Origin: Actinobacillus arthritidis
GTDB taxonomy: Bacteria; Pseudomonadota; Gammaproteobacteria; Enterobacterales; Pasteurellaceae
DNA: 64,000 nucleotides
NCBI RefSeq assembly: GCF_029774155.1
Contig: NZ_CP103833.1
Coordinates: forward strand, 806,001-870,000
Direction of reading: 5' to 3'
Below the pieces are notes generated by a model. It worked only from the letters and a program-made list of their open reading frames with translations, had not been told where the DNA came from and did not search any database. Positions 28,146 through 37,645 of this stretch are shown in pieces (the stretch's first letter is position 1; every line of letters starts with the position of its first letter). The position numbers and the translations under genes are program-made.

Positions 28146-29056
28146 ATGTTAAAAAAAGCATTATTCAGCTTAACGCTTGCGGCGGCGCTCACAACTTCCG
28201 TATTGGCGAAAGAAGTGACGATTCCAACCGTTCGTGGTGATGTAACCTTTACCCAAACACCGACAAAATTAGCGGTATTTGATGCTGTTGCGATTGATAT
28301 TTTATCCCACTTAAATGTACCCGTCGCAGGTAGCCCGGATGTAGCAAAAACATTACCTTATTTAAAACCTGCTGTTGAAAAAGCCACAAATATCGGCACG
28401 CTATTCGAACCGAATTTAGAAGCATTAAATATGTTAAAGCCGGATTTGATTATTGTTGCAACCCGTTCGGCGACGAAATTAGATGATGTCAAGACTGTGG
28501 CAAATGCTATTGATTTAAGTATTCCTACCGATTTAAATACATTACAAGCCGGTTTACGAGAAATTGACTACTTAGGTAAACTATTTGATAAAGAAACGGA
28601 AGCCACTAAATTAAAAACTGAAATCGAAGCCTTAATTAAAGAAACCAAAGCGGCAGTAAAAGATAAAGGCAACGGTTTAATTATTATCGTCAATGGTGGC
28701 AAAATGTCTGCCTTTGGTAATAAAGGTCGTTTAGGCTGGATTCACTCAGAACTTGAAATTCCAATGGCAATTACTGATGTCGGTAAAAAAGGTACAAGCC
28801 ACGGTCAACCGGTTTCATTTGAGTTATTACAGAAAGTTAATCCAGATTGGCTATTTGTCGTAGACCGTACAGCAAAGCAATCGGTGAAGAAGGCAAAACG
28901 GCAAAAGAAGTATTGGATAATGCCCTTGTTCACCAAACTAAAGCATGGAAAAACAATCAAATTATCTATTTAAGTAGTTCTGCTTATTTAGGCGCCGGTG
29001 GTATAACACAAATGCGTGAAGATCTTTCAAATATCAAAAAAGCATTTTCAAAATAA
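28146..29056 (+). CDS. Siderophore-binding periplasmic protein (frame broken)
   Basis: Cluster-8 periplasmic binding protein of the FatB/CeuE/YclQ type, delivering ferric siderophore to the permeases that follow. It has a signal peptide ending TTSVLAKE (no lipobox), then VTFTQTPTKLAVFDAVAIDIL and LFEPNLEALNMLKPDLIIV. The first frame fails after DWLFVVDRTA; the true tail AIGEEGKTAKEVLDNALVHQ to LSNIKKAFSK lies in another frame. The break is at GCAAAGCA (28872-28879), where GCAGCA would give the expected Thr-Ala-Ala-Ile-Gly. Restored length is about 302. The ATG at 28146 lies nine bases after AAAGGA. Confidence 0.9.
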
Positions 29057-29085
29057 TTTATCCTTGTAATTTTAGCTCTTATAAA

Positions 29086-29113
29086 ATGGCACATATTCCA
29101 TAATATGTGCCAT
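29086..29113 (+). other. Perfect intercistronic hairpin
   Basis: ATGGCACATATT and AATATGTGCCAT form a perfect 12-pair stem with a CCAT loop between the binding-protein and first permease genes. No T-run follows, so it more likely protects the upstream mRNA from 3' decay, giving more binding protein than permease. Confidence 0.75.
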
Positions 29114-29140
29114 CGTTAATTCAAAACGCCTGCAAAAATA

Positions 29141-30088
29141 ATGCAAAAACTAACCGCTTTAAATTTCACTTTCCTGATTATTCTTTCTCTACTGAGCATT
29201 TCAGTAGGTATTGCTGATTTTAATTGGCTGGATATTTTTACACACGCCGATCAAACACAGCTACTTTTTATTAGCCGTTTGCCTAGAACTTTGGCGGTTA
29301 TTTTAGTGGGAGCAACGCTTGGAATTGCTGGAATGGTACTTCAAATTGTATTGAAAAACCGCTTCATTGAGCCAAGTATGATTGGTGCAAGCCAAAGTGC
29401 GGCGGTCGGTATTTTGATCGCCAGCCTTGTTTTTCCTTCGATACCACTTATCGCCAAAATGTCATTAGCAACCGTGAGTGCTTTAATCGGTATGAGCATT
29501 TTTATGTTATTGCTACGTAACTTACCGCCACATCAAAAATTAATGGTACCGCTGATTGGTATTGTATTTGGTAATATTATTGAAGCAATAACCACTTTTA
29601 TTGCCTACGAAACGGAATCACTTCAACTACTTTCTGTTTGGTTTTCCGGTGACTTTTCCGGTGTATTAGCAGGACGTTACGAATTATTATGGCTAACCGC
29701 AGGATTAGCTGTACTCATTTATATTATGGCGGATAAACTGAGTATTGCAGGGCTTGGGCAAAATATTAGCACCGGATTAGGCATTAACTACCGCCAAATG
29801 ACATGGTTTGCTTTAATTGTGGTCGCAATGATTACTGCGGTCGTCGTTGTCACTATCGGACAAATTCCTTTTATCGGCTTAGTCGTCCCAAACATTATTT
29901 CTCGCCTTGCCGGCGATAGATTACGTCAAAATTTACCTTCTGTTGCCTTATTGGGGGCTAATTTAGTGTTACTTTGCGATATTATCGGACGCACAATAAA
30001 TATACCTTATGAAGTGCCGATTTCTACTATTTTCGGTATCTGTGGTACGGTTGTATTTCTTTATTTACTCTTTAGAGGAAAAAATTAA
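29141..30088 (+). CDS. Siderophore ABC transporter permease 1 (FecCD/FatD type)
   Basis: Polytopic inner-membrane permease of 315 residues, FecCD family. Family marks are SRLPRTLAVILVGATLGIAG near residue 45, ITVVTIGQIPFIGLVVPNI-like sequence near residue 240 (read VVTIGQIPFIGLVVPNIISR) and a terminal FLYLLFRGKN. Its stop overlaps the start of the second permease. With the partner it forms a channel for ferric siderophores; FatD, CeuB, VctD and YclN are the closest named types I recall. Substrate cannot be fixed. Confidence 0.9.
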   Translation: MQKLTALNFTFLIILSLLSISVGIADFNWLDIFTHADQTQLLFISRLPRTLAVILVGATLGIAGMVLQIVLKNRFIEPSMIGASQSAAVGILIASLVFPSIPLIAKMSLATVSALIGMSIFMLLLRNLPPHQKLMVPLIGIVFGNIIEAITTFIAYETESLQLLSVWFSGDFSGVLAGRYELLWLTAGLAVLIYIMADKLSIAGLGQNISTGLGINYRQMTWFALIVVAMITAVVVVTIGQIPFIGLVVPNIISRLAGDRLRQNLPSVALLGANLVLLCDIIGRTINIPYEVPISTIFGICGTVVFLYLLFRGKN

Positions 30089-31029
30089 TGCGTACCGCTA
30101 AAATTTTAATAATATTGGCTCTACTCTTATGTGTAAGCGGTCTGTTTTTTATGACTTTTAACGCTAATGGGAATTGGGATTTTGTATTACCCTTCAGAGG
30201 AAAAAAACTGGCATTATTACTAACCATTGCCTATACAATCGGGATATCAACCTTACTCTTTCAAACATTAACGAATAATCCAATTCTAACACCCAGTATT
30301 TTAGGTTTTGATTCTTTATATTTATTAACGCAAACTATCTTAGTATTTGTTTTAGGTGGTGTCGGATTTACACAACTGGATACGACCAGTAAATTTAGCA
30401 TTGAAACTTTACTTATGCTAATCGGTTCTTTGCTACTATTCCGAACGATAAATAAAAACCACAATGATCTCGCTAAAATGATTTTAACTGGTGTGATCTT
30501 CGGCGTATTATTTAGAAGTTTAAATAATCTTTTGCAACGAATGATCGATCCTGAAGAATTTGCTGTTGCCCAAAGTGCTTCATTTGCAAGTTTTAATACC
30601 GTTAAGCCGACGTTACTGTGGATCAGTATTGTGATCACACTTCTCAGTGCTGTTTGGATTTGGCAACAACGACATAAACTTGACGTACTATTACTCGGTA
30701 AAGATCGTGCTATTAGTTTAGGATTAAACTATGTTCAATTTACTCGCCAACTGCTAATTTGTTGTGCATTGCTAGTCGCAATTTCTACTGCTCTAGTCGG
30801 TCCGATCTTATTCCTCGGGTTATTAGTTTGTGCGTTGGCAAATGCAATCAGTCCAGTAATAGGACACCATATTCGTATTCCAATAACCTTCTTACTGGCG
30901 GCTATTACATTAATTTTAGGACAAGCTATTTTTGAACAATTACTTGGAATGCAAGGTGTACTCAGTGTCGTTATTGAGTTTGTCGGCGGTATTGCGTTTA
31001 TTTACTTAATCTTAAAACAGAAAAAATAA
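30088..31029 (+). CDS. Siderophore ABC transporter permease 2 (FecCD/FatC type)
   Basis: Second FecCD-family permease, 313 residues. It shows LTNNPILTPSILGFDSLY in place of the more usual Asn-Pro-Leu-Ala motif, plus GKDRAISLGLNYVQFTRQLL and GPILFLGLLVCALANAI with an ATPase-contacting loop. Strongly hydrophobic with 8-10 predicted spans. The gene overlaps its upstream partner and ends two bases before the ATPase gene, so all three are co-translated. Same family as FatC, CeuC, VctG and YclO. Confidence 0.9.
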   Translation: MRTAKILIILALLLCVSGLFFMTFNANGNWDFVLPFRGKKLALLLTIAYTIGISTLLFQTLTNNPILTPSILGFDSLYLLTQTILVFVLGGVGFTQLDTTSKFSIETLLMLIGSLLLFRTINKNHNDLAKMILTGVIFGVLFRSLNNLLQRMIDPEEFAVAQSASFASFNTVKPTLLWISIVITLLSAVWIWQQRHKLDVLLLGKDRAISLGLNYVQFTRQLLICCALLVAISTALVGPILFLGLLVCALANAISPVIGHHIRIPITFLLAAITLILGQAIFEQLLGMQGVLSVVIEFVGGIAFIYLILKQKK

Positions 31030-31030
31030 A

Positions 31031-31789
31031 ATGATCGAAATTCAAAATGTTTCTCATAAAATTGGTTCAGCAACTATTTTAAATAATATTAATTTACATA
31101 TCCCAAACGGCGGAATTACCGCATTAGTTGGGGCAAATGGTGCTGGAAAATCAACATTACTCTCGCTGATAGCACGCTTACAAACCATTCAAAGCGGTCA
31201 AATTTTGGTAAATAATCACAATGTTACCCATACTGATTCTCGAATCATTGCACAAAACCTAGCAATCTTGACTCAAGATAATGTGATTCACAGCCGAATT
31301 ACAGTCAACGATCTGCTGATGTTTGGACGTTATCCTCATCACCAAGGTAAAATTCGAGCAGAAGATAGAAATATTGTTGAAGAAGCGTTACAACGTTTCG
31401 AACTTGAAGATTTAAAACATCGTTTTTTAAATGAATTGTCTGGTGGACAACGCCAACGCGCATTAATTGCCATGACCTTTTGTCAACAAACTAAATATGT
31501 TTTATTAGACGAACCGTTAAATAATTTAGATATGTTCCATGCTCGTGAACTAATGCGTCTTTTACGTAAATTAACCGATGAACTGCAATTAACAACAGTC
31601 ATGGTTGTACACGATATTAATATGGCGGCGTCTTATGCTGATACAATAATCGCTATGAAAAACGGTAGTATCGTGATGAGTGGAACACCAACAGACATTA
31701 TTACTCAAGAAAATTTAAAAAGTATCTTTAATCTTGATGCTGAAGTTCTCACATTGCATGGAAAACCTCTCGTTATTCATCATATCTAA
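31031..31789 (+). CDS. Siderophore ABC transporter ATPase (FecE/YclP type)
   Basis: Cytoplasmic ATPase powering the importer, 252 residues. Walker A is GANGAGKSTLLSL near residue 40, the Q-loop follows at LAILTQDN, the signature is LSGGQRQRALIAM, and Walker B is YVLLDEPLNNLDM with a switch histidine in MVVHDINMA. It completes a binding protein-permease-permease-ATPase set, but no outer-membrane receptor is adjacent; the nearest one in the window is the TonB receptor at 47.7-49.9 kb. Confidence 0.92.
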   Translation: MIEIQNVSHKIGSATILNNINLHIPNGGITALVGANGAGKSTLLSLIARLQTIQSGQILVNNHNVTHTDSRIIAQNLAILTQDNVIHSRITVNDLLMFGRYPHHQGKIRAEDRNIVEEALQRFELEDLKHRFLNELSGGQRQRALIAMTFCQQTKYVLLDEPLNNLDMFHARELMRLLRKLTDELQLTTVMVVHDINMAASYADTIIAMKNGSIVMSGTPTDIITQENLKSIFNLDAEVLTLHGKPLVIHHI

Positions 31790-31813
31790 ATCCTCCCCTT
31801 TATAAAAAATAAT

Positions 31814-31858
31814 AGCGGTTTCTTTTGACAATTTTTTAGCAAATGGGCCGCTTATTTT
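31814..31858 (+). terminator. Imperfect uptake-sequence hairpin after the ATPase gene
   Basis: AGCGG and CCGCT arms with partially paired flanks enclose an A/T-rich loop and are followed by TTATTTTTA. Pairing is weaker than in other copies, so termination is likely but less certain. Confidence 0.5.
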
Positions 31859-31968
31859 TACAATTTTTCATTGCCCATAGTGATATTTCTATTCATATAA
31901 AGTAAAATAGATAGGATTTTGTCTGATAGATAAAATCGAGTAAATTTTATTCACAACGGAGATATTTT

Positions 31969-32649
31969 ATGGCAATGAATAACATTTTTGGTTTATTCGC
32001 ACAATCGCCACTCACTCCACTACAAAAACTTGCTTTTAAAGTAACTGAATGTAGTGAATTACTTGAACCGTTCTTCGAAGCGACTTTTGATAATGATTGG
32101 GATAAAGCCGCGGATGTAAGAACACAGATTATTGATTTAGAACGCCGGGCGGATACTTTAAAACGAGAAATTCGTTTAAAACTTCCACGCGGTTTATTTT
32201 TACCGGTTGAACGTGGTGATTTATTAGAAATTGTAACTCAACTGGACAAATTAGCTAACTATTCTCGCGATATTTCTGGACGTATTATTGGTCGTCAGTT
32301 AGTGATTCCCGAAATAATGCAACCAGCTTTCCGCCAATTCCTTTTCCGTAGTCTTGACTCAACTCGTCAAGTGAGAAAAGTTTTAGATGAAATGGATGAA
32401 TTACTTGAAACTGGTTTCCGTGGTCGTGAACGCCATTTTGTTAACGATATGATCCTAGAATTAGATCAAATTGAAGATGATACTGATCAACTTCAAGTCA
32501 GTTTACGCCGTACATTATTAGGTTTAGAAAAAGAACTTGATCCGATCGATGTTATGTTCTTATATAAATGTATTGAGCGTATTAGTATTTTAGCTGACCA
32601 AGCACAACGTGTCGGCTCACGTATTGAACTTATGTTGGCTAGAGCATAA
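31969..32649 (+). CDS. DUF47 (PhoU-like) phosphate transport accessory protein
   Basis: A 226-residue helical protein of the YkaA/TIGR00153 family, distantly related to PhoU. It contains RRADTLKREIRLKLPRGLF, LANYSRDISGRIIGR and IERISILADQAQRVGSRIEL, which build a three-helix-bundle fold binding metal clusters. The gene lies 20 bases before pit, and in many bacteria this pair forms a low-affinity phosphate uptake operon in which the DUF47 protein modulates the transporter. Promoter sequences probably lie in the AT-rich 31860-31960 region. Confidence 0.9.
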   Translation: MAMNNIFGLFAQSPLTPLQKLAFKVTECSELLEPFFEATFDNDWDKAADVRTQIIDLERRADTLKREIRLKLPRGLFLPVERGDLLEIVTQLDKLANYSRDISGRIIGRQLVIPEIMQPAFRQFLFRSLDSTRQVRKVLDEMDELLETGFRGRERHFVNDMILELDQIEDDTDQLQVSLRRTLLGLEKELDPIDVMFLYKCIERISILADQAQRVGSRIELMLARA

Positions 32650-32669
32650 GAAGTAGGAGAATTAACTTA

Positions 32670-33932
32670 ATGGAAATCATTCAACAGCATGGTTCATTAT
32701 TAATCATTATTACTGCCATATTTGGATTCTTTATGGCTTTTGGTATTGGTGCCAACGATGTATCAAATGCTATGGGAACATCTGTTGGTTCAAGAACAAT
32801 AACAGCTAAACAAGCGATTTTAATTGCTATGGTATTTGAATTTGCTGGTGCTTATCTAGCAGGAGGAGAAGTAACCGAAACAATTAAGAGCGGAATTATT
32901 GATGTATCTCTCTTCAAAGATAAACCGGATTTACTTGTATTAGGTATGATGTCAGCACTTTTTGTCGCTGGCGTATGGTTACTCGTAGCATCTAAAATGG
33001 GATGGCCGGTATCAACTACTCATGCGATTATTGGTGCGATTATTGGCTTTGGCTGTCTCACTGTAGGTTCAGAAGCCGTTCACTGGGAAGAATTAGCTGG
33101 CATTGTAGGCAGTTGGTTTATTACTCCTGTTATTGCAGGCTTTGTTGCATATTGGATTTTCATCAGCACACAAAAACTTATTTTTGATACCGCTGAACCA
33201 ATGAAAAATGCCCAAAGATTCGGACCTTTTTATATGGCATTAACTACATTTATTTTAAGTGTAGTGACTATGACTAAAGGTTTGAAACATGTTGGCTTAG
33301 ATTTAACGACAAATCAAGTGATGTCTATCGCTTGTGGGATTTCTGCCGTAGCAGTAATTAGTTGCTATTTTTATTTCCGTAGTGAAGCATTCGCTAAACG
33401 TGCTCAGGGAGCGGCATTTGGTGGTGTTGAAAAAGTATTTAGTATTCTAATGCTTCTTACTGCCTGCTCGATGGCTTTCGCCCATGGTTCAAATGACGTA
33501 GCCAATGCGGTTGGTCCTTTATCTGCTGTAGTATCAGTTATTGAAAGTGGTGGATTAATTCAAGAAAAAGCGACTTTAGCACCTTGGATTCTTCCTCTTG
33601 GAGCCGCAGGTATTGCGGCGGGTATGCTTATTATGGGTTATAAAGTAATGGGTACTATGGGTACAGGCATTACAGACTTAACACCAAGCCGAGGCTTCTC
33701 TGCAGAATTTGCTTGTGCAACTACAGTAGTAATTGCGTCAGGTACAGGATTACCTATTTCAACCACTCAAACTATCGTGGGTGCGATTTTGGGCGTAGGC
33801 TTTGCTCGTGGCATTGCGGCATTAAATTTAGGTATTATTCGTAATATTATAGCTTCTTGGGTTATTACTCTACCTGCAGGTGCATTTATCTCTATCATTA
33901 TTTACGAAATTTTATTAATGATTTTTTATTAA
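32670..33932 (+). CDS. pit: Inorganic phosphate transporter, Pit family
   Basis: Integral membrane phosphate:cation symporter of 420 residues. It shows the two inverted PHO4 signatures GIGANDVSNAMGTSVGSR near residue 25 and AHGSNDVANAVGPLSAVVS near 270, each opening a half of about five membrane spans. WPVSTTHAIIGAIIGFG and LPISTTQTIVGAILGVG are the paired second motifs. It is translated right after the DUF47 gene. Metal-phosphate uptake is known for Pit proteins. No oddities. Confidence 0.94.
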   Translation: MEIIQQHGSLLIIITAIFGFFMAFGIGANDVSNAMGTSVGSRTITAKQAILIAMVFEFAGAYLAGGEVTETIKSGIIDVSLFKDKPDLLVLGMMSALFVAGVWLLVASKMGWPVSTTHAIIGAIIGFGCLTVGSEAVHWEELAGIVGSWFITPVIAGFVAYWIFISTQKLIFDTAEPMKNAQRFGPFYMALTTFILSVVTMTKGLKHVGLDLTTNQVMSIACGISAVAVISCYFYFRSEAFAKRAQGAAFGGVEKVFSILMLLTACSMAFAHGSNDVANAVGPLSAVVSVIESGGLIQEKATLAPWILPLGAAGIAAGMLIMGYKVMGTMGTGITDLTPSRGFSAEFACATTVVIASGTGLPISTTQTIVGAILGVGFARGIAALNLGIIRNIIASWVITLPAGAFISIIIYEILLMIFY

Positions 33933-33995
33933 TTTTTGAGGAAAAGTATGACTATTCAGCATACTTTTCTTTTATTTTTAGAAAGGACACTACTT

Positions 33996-34601
33996 ATGCT
34001 AAAACGAAAGTCAGCTCTATTCGTTTGTTTATTACTTGGCTCAAGTTTACCTGCATTTTCTGCAGACTATATTACCGAAAACCTTAGTACTTATATGCGT
34101 AAAGGAGCAGGCGATCAATATAAAATTTCCGGTGCAATTCAAGCCGGAGAAAAAATTACGGTGCTTGATCGTAAAGATCGCTTCGTACTTATTCGTGATA
34201 GCAGAAATCGTGAGGGTTGGGTTCTCGCAACAGAAGTTTCTCAAACCGCTAGTCCTAAAGATCTTATTCCTCAATTACAGCAACAAGTTCAAGATTTAAG
34301 TACAAAATTAGGCAAAATTGATGCCGATTGGCAACAACGTACTGTTGAAATGCAACGCCGTAGCCAACAGGCAGAACAGCAAAGTAGCCAATTACTTGAT
34401 CAAAACGCTCAATTAAAGCGTGAACTTGAAATCCTAAAGAATAAAAACCGTGATTTAGAAACAATGCATGATTCAGAAAAACGTGAAATTGTGATTCAGT
34501 GGTTTATTTACGGTGGTTCCGTACTGGCGACAGGCTTAATTCTTGGCTTACTGATTCCTTTTATTCTTCCTCGCCGTAAAAGAAGTAGCGGTTGGTCTTA
34601 A
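33996..34601 (+). CDS. ygiM: YgiM-type SH3-domain membrane protein
   Basis: A 201-residue protein with a signal peptide (KRKSALFVCLLLGSSLPAFSA), a bacterial SH3 domain (DYITENLSTYMRKGAGDQYK, IQAGEKITVLDR), a Gln-rich coiled coil (about residues 90-165) and a C-terminal membrane anchor (SVLATGLILGLLIPFIL) followed by basic residues. This is the TIGR04211/YgiM architecture. ATG 33996 follows AGAAAGGA by eight bases; the earlier in-frame start would bury the signal peptide. The role is uncertain, presumably at the cell envelope. It lies 63 bases after pit. Confidence 0.88.
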   Translation: MLKRKSALFVCLLLGSSLPAFSADYITENLSTYMRKGAGDQYKISGAIQAGEKITVLDRKDRFVLIRDSRNREGWVLATEVSQTASPKDLIPQLQQQVQDLSTKLGKIDADWQQRTVEMQRRSQQAEQQSSQLLDQNAQLKRELEILKNKNRDLETMHDSEKREIVIQWFIYGGSVLATGLILGLLIPFILPRRKRSSGWS

Positions 34602-34611
34602 GCTAATAATA

Positions 34612-34653
34612 AAGCGGTCACTTTTGCTAGATTTTCAACAAATTTGACCGCTT
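34612..34653. terminator. Uptake-sequence inverted pair between ygiM and yciH
   Basis: AAGCGGTCA and TGACCGCTT flank an inner A/T-rich segment and sit between converging genes, so they probably end both transcripts. Confidence 0.75.
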
Positions 34654-34659
34654 ATATAT

Positions 34660-34971
34660 CTATCCTCCAGCTAATTTTACTTTATAGCCTTTTTGTTCCA
34701 AAATTTGTTTCAGTAATTCTCGATTGTCTCCTTGAATTTCAATCATCCCATCTTTTATTGAACCGCCTACTCCACTACGTTTCTTTAATTCAGTCGCCAG
34801 TAATTTTAATTCGGTATCATCTAGATCTAAGCCACCAATTACACAAACACCTTTCCCTTTTCTACCACTTGTTTGGCGTTGTATTCTGACAATACCATCC
34901 CCCTTCGGGCGCTCTGTCTTTACTTTCTCCGGAACAATTCTGCCCGTTTCTGTTGAATATACTAATGTCAT
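34660..34971 (-). CDS. yciH: YciH, SUI1/eIF1-like translation factor
   Basis: A 103-residue SUI1-domain protein. It shows VRIQRQTSGRKGKGVCVIGG and LKKRSGVGGSIKDGMIEIQG, with the GYKVKLAGG end, all typical of bacterial eIF1 relatives. E. coli YciH can discriminate against aberrant initiation complexes in vitro. It is the last gene of the ihfB-lapA-lapB-pyrF-yciH run, conserved in order with E. coli, 76 bases after pyrF. Confidence 0.93.
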   Translation of the reverse strand: MTLVYSTETGRIVPEKVKTERPKGDGIVRIQRQTSGRKGKGVCVIGGLDLDDTELKLLATELKKRSGVGGSIKDGMIEIQGDNRELLKQILEQKGYKVKLAGG

Positions 34972-35047
34972 TACAAAAAACCTTAAAAATTAACCGCTTA
35001 AATGAAAAAGGTGGGATAACTACCCACCTTATATATTTCTTATTTAA

Positions 35048-35740
35048 TTAACGAATAGAGTCATTAATTGATTTTAACACTGCTAGCGGATCTTGAGCCT
35101 GAGTAATCGGACGACCAATTACTAAGAAATCAGATCCTGTTGTAATCGCTTGTTTTGGTGTCATTACACGGCGTTGATCACCAAAATCCGAACCTTCCGG
35201 ACGAATACCCGGTGTGACTAATTTAAAGTCTTTACCACAATGCGTACGAAGCACTTCCACTTCCTGTGGTGAGCATACTACACCATCTAAACCAGCTCGT
35301 TGAGCTAAATGAGCTAAACGAATAACCTGTTCCATCGGTGACGCATTAATTCCAATTTGTAGTAAATCCAAATCTTCCATACTCGTTAGTACGGTCACTG
35401 CAATCAATAAAGGAGCATCTTTGCCATATGGCTCAAGAATTTTTTTCGCCGCTTCCATCATTGTTAAACCACCAGAAGCATGAAGATCTACCATCCATAC
35501 ACCTAAATCTGTTGCTGAACGGACTGCTCGTGCTACAGTATTCGGAATATCGTGATATTTTAAATCAAGGAAAACATCAAATTTACGTTCATGCAATTGT
35601 TTAACAAAATTTGTGCCTAATGTTGTAAACATCTCTTTGCCCACTTTTACTCGACAAAGTGACGGATCAACTTGATCTACAAAACTTAGTGCTTCATATT
35701 CCGTTTCGTAGTCTAAAGCAACAATAACTTTATTATCCAT
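35048..35740 (-). CDS. pyrF: Orotidine 5'-phosphate decarboxylase
   Basis: Last step of UMP synthesis. The 230-residue TIM barrel begins [18 protein letters not shown] and carries the catalytic block [19 protein letters not shown] near residue 60 (Lys and Asp pairs), then [10 protein letters not shown] and [10 protein letters not shown] for phosphate binding. It follows lapB by 27 bases, the usual order in gamma-proteobacteria. Confidence 0.97.
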   Translation of the reverse strand: MDNKVIVALDYETEYEALSFVDQVDPSLCRVKVGKEMFTTLGTNFVKQLHERKFDVFLDLKYHDIPNTVARAVRSATDLGVWMVDLHASGGLTMMEAAKKILEPYGKDAPLLIAVTVLTSMEDLDLLQIGINASPMEQVIRLAHLAQRAGLDGVVCSPQEVEVLRTHCGKDFKLVTPGIRPEGSDFGDQRRVMTPKQAITTGSDFLVIGRPITQAQDPLAVLKSINDSIR

Positions 35741-35767
35741 AAGGACTCCTCAATTTTAGTTTATTAA

Positions 35768-36952
35768 TTAATCGATGCTGTGTATCGGCTTAATCTGTTC
35801 CCAGTGACGGCATGATGGACAATACCAATTTAATCGGTAGCTTTGATAACCACAATTTAAGCAACGATACTGAAAACCTTTCTTCAAACGAGAACCGACC
35901 ATATTGTACAATAATACTAAGCTGTCTTTGCCTCGACCTTCTTCTGCCTCATCCACCTGATATTGAATAAAACGATGAAATGTTATCATACTCGGATATT
36001 GACTAAGCTGTTGATATAGCTTCGTATGAGTCGCCACCTTCCCGTCTTTCTGCTCAATATATTCGGTTAGTGCTAAATCAATACTACTATTATGCTTAAT
36101 CTGATTAGCCTTTATAAGAAATAACTCATAATTTACCGGGTCATCTAAGGCTATATAACAGGCTTTTATTTTATATATAACTTCACCAATAAAATCCGGA
36201 TCTTGCTGTAAAACATTCTCAAAATGAGTTAACGCATTTTGGAATTGATATTGTTCTAAATAATAATCGCCTAATAAAATAGACGCTCTAGCACATAAAG
36301 GAGAATATTCTAATGCCTTATGCAAAGCCTCCAAATGCCCACTAATATCGTCATTCTTTATCATTTGGGCATATTCACAATAACAATGCGAAAGCGGAAT
36401 CCTATCCGTAGCTGGTTCTATCCGTAGTAATTTTTCTGCCACATTAATCGCTTTTTTCCACTCTTTAGTCTTTTGATAAATAATCATCAACTGAGTTAAC
36501 GAATTAACTGCAAATTCAGGCTCATCAAGTAATAAAATGTAATAATTTTCTGCACGATCATAAAAACCTGCCGCCATAAAATCTTTAGCAAGTTGTTGTT
36601 TAGCTAATAATTTTTGTTCTATAGAATAATGAGGACTAATATCTAAAGCCTGATGAATACGTAATGCTCTATCAACCTCACCTCGAGAACGAAATAAGTT
36701 ACCTAAGGTTAACTCTGCTTCAAATTGAGATTCTGTCGCTATTTGATTCTCAGACTCTTGTTTCTGTAGCATAGACAGAAAAAGATCGACTGCTTTTTCT
36801 TGTTGATTGGATAAAAGGAAATTTAGTCCCGTGACATAATCACGGGAAAATTTATTATTGATTGTGTCTTGATCCTTTTTAGCACTACGTTGCCCCATAT
36901 ACCAACCATAGAGGGTCGCAATTGGTAGCAAAAGGAACAGTAATTCTAACAT
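35768..36952 (-). CDS. lapB: Lipopolysaccharide assembly protein LapB (YciM)
   Basis: Membrane-anchored TPR protein that guides FtsH to degrade LpxC, balancing LPS synthesis. The 394-residue protein starts with a short membrane anchor (LELLFLLLPIATLYGWYMG), continues with TPR repeats (EVDRALRIHQAL, FYDRAENYYILLL, FQNALTHFENVL) and ends in a rubredoxin-like metal knuckle (CLNCGYQSYRLNWYCPSC). The ATG overlaps the lapA stop by one base. Length matches E. coli LapB. Confidence 0.95.
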   Translation of the reverse strand: MLELLFLLLPIATLYGWYMGQRSAKKDQDTINNKFSRDYVTGLNFLLSNQQEKAVDLFLSMLQKQESENQIATESQFEAELTLGNLFRSRGEVDRALRIHQALDISPHYSIEQKLLAKQQLAKDFMAAGFYDRAENYYILLLDEPEFAVNSLTQLMIIYQKTKEWKKAINVAEKLLRIEPATDRIPLSHCYCEYAQMIKNDDISGHLEALHKALEYSPLCARASILLGDYYLEQYQFQNALTHFENVLQQDPDFIGEVIYKIKACYIALDDPVNYELFLIKANQIKHNSSIDLALTEYIEQKDGKVATHTKLYQQLSQYPSMITFHRFIQYQVDEAEEGRGKDSLVLLYNMVGSRLKKGFQYRCLNCGYQSYRLNWYCPSCRHWEQIKPIHSID

Positions 36953-37245
36953 TACTCAGCCTTTGGCGATGACGTAGTCGTTAACTCAGAAATTTGCTGA
37001 GCTTGGCGTTTCACACGGCGATTTAGAGCAATGTTTTGCCATTTAAGGCGTAAATAAAATATACCTGTAATTAACCAGCCTAAAATGAGACCGAATCCGA
37101 ATAAAATAGCAACGAGTGTGGATAAACGCAGTTCGCTTTGTGCAATGACATAATTGAATGTTATTAATTGATCGTTATTTGCACCAATAGTAATTGCAAC
37201 AATCACCACTGCAATAGTAATTAAGATACCAAAAATATATTTCAT
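36952..37245 (-). CDS. lapA: Lipopolysaccharide assembly protein LapA (YciS)
   Basis: A 97-residue inner-membrane protein with two hydrophobic spans (IFGILITIAVVIVAITIGAN and LSTLVAILFGFGLILGWLI) and a basic cytoplasmic tail with a short coiled coil. It co-occurs with LapB and its gene overlaps lapB. It is thought to act with LapB in LPS homeostasis. It lies 53 bases after ihfB. Confidence 0.92.
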   Translation of the reverse strand: MKYIFGILITIAVVIVAITIGANNDQLITFNYVIAQSELRLSTLVAILFGFGLILGWLITGIFYLRLKWQNIALNRRVKRQAQQISELTTTSSPKAE

Positions 37246-37298
37246 CGCTATTCTCCCGAGTTAATAAAAAACGACACAATGTGTCGCTTTATTAAATT

Positions 37299-37580
37299 CT
37301 ATACTAAGTCAACACGCTCTTTTAAATCTTTTCCGGCTTTAAAATGCGGAACATATTTTGCGTCCAACTTTACACTCTCACCTGTCTTAGGATTACGCCC
37401 AACTCGAGGCTGACGATAATGCAAAGAAAAGCTACCGAATCCTCTTACTTCTACACGATCACCTTGTTCTAAAGACAACATAATTTGTTCTAACAGTTCT
37501 TTAACACCATCTTCTACTGATTTAATCTGCAAAGACGGATTAAGTGATACTAAATTGTCAATAAGCTCAGATTTAGTCAT
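37299..37580 (-). CDS. ihfB: Integration host factor subunit beta
   Basis: DNA-bending protein subunit of 93 residues from the chosen ATG at 37580, which follows a strong GGAGGAAATT ribosome site. It has [34 protein letters not shown] and the DNA-intercalating arm [12 protein letters not shown] with its conserved proline. An upstream in-frame start adds only six odd residues and was dropped. It follows rpsA as in E. coli. Confidence 0.96.
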   Translation of the reverse strand: MTKSELIDNLVSLNPSLQIKSVEDGVKELLEQIMLSLEQGDRVEVRGFGSFSLHYRQPRVGRNPKTGESVKLDAKYVPHFKAGKDLKERVDLV

Positions 37581-37645
37581 AATTTCCTCCATTATCAATT
37601 AAAGCGGATATGCTCTTGCATACCCGCTTAATAAGAAGACTCTAA

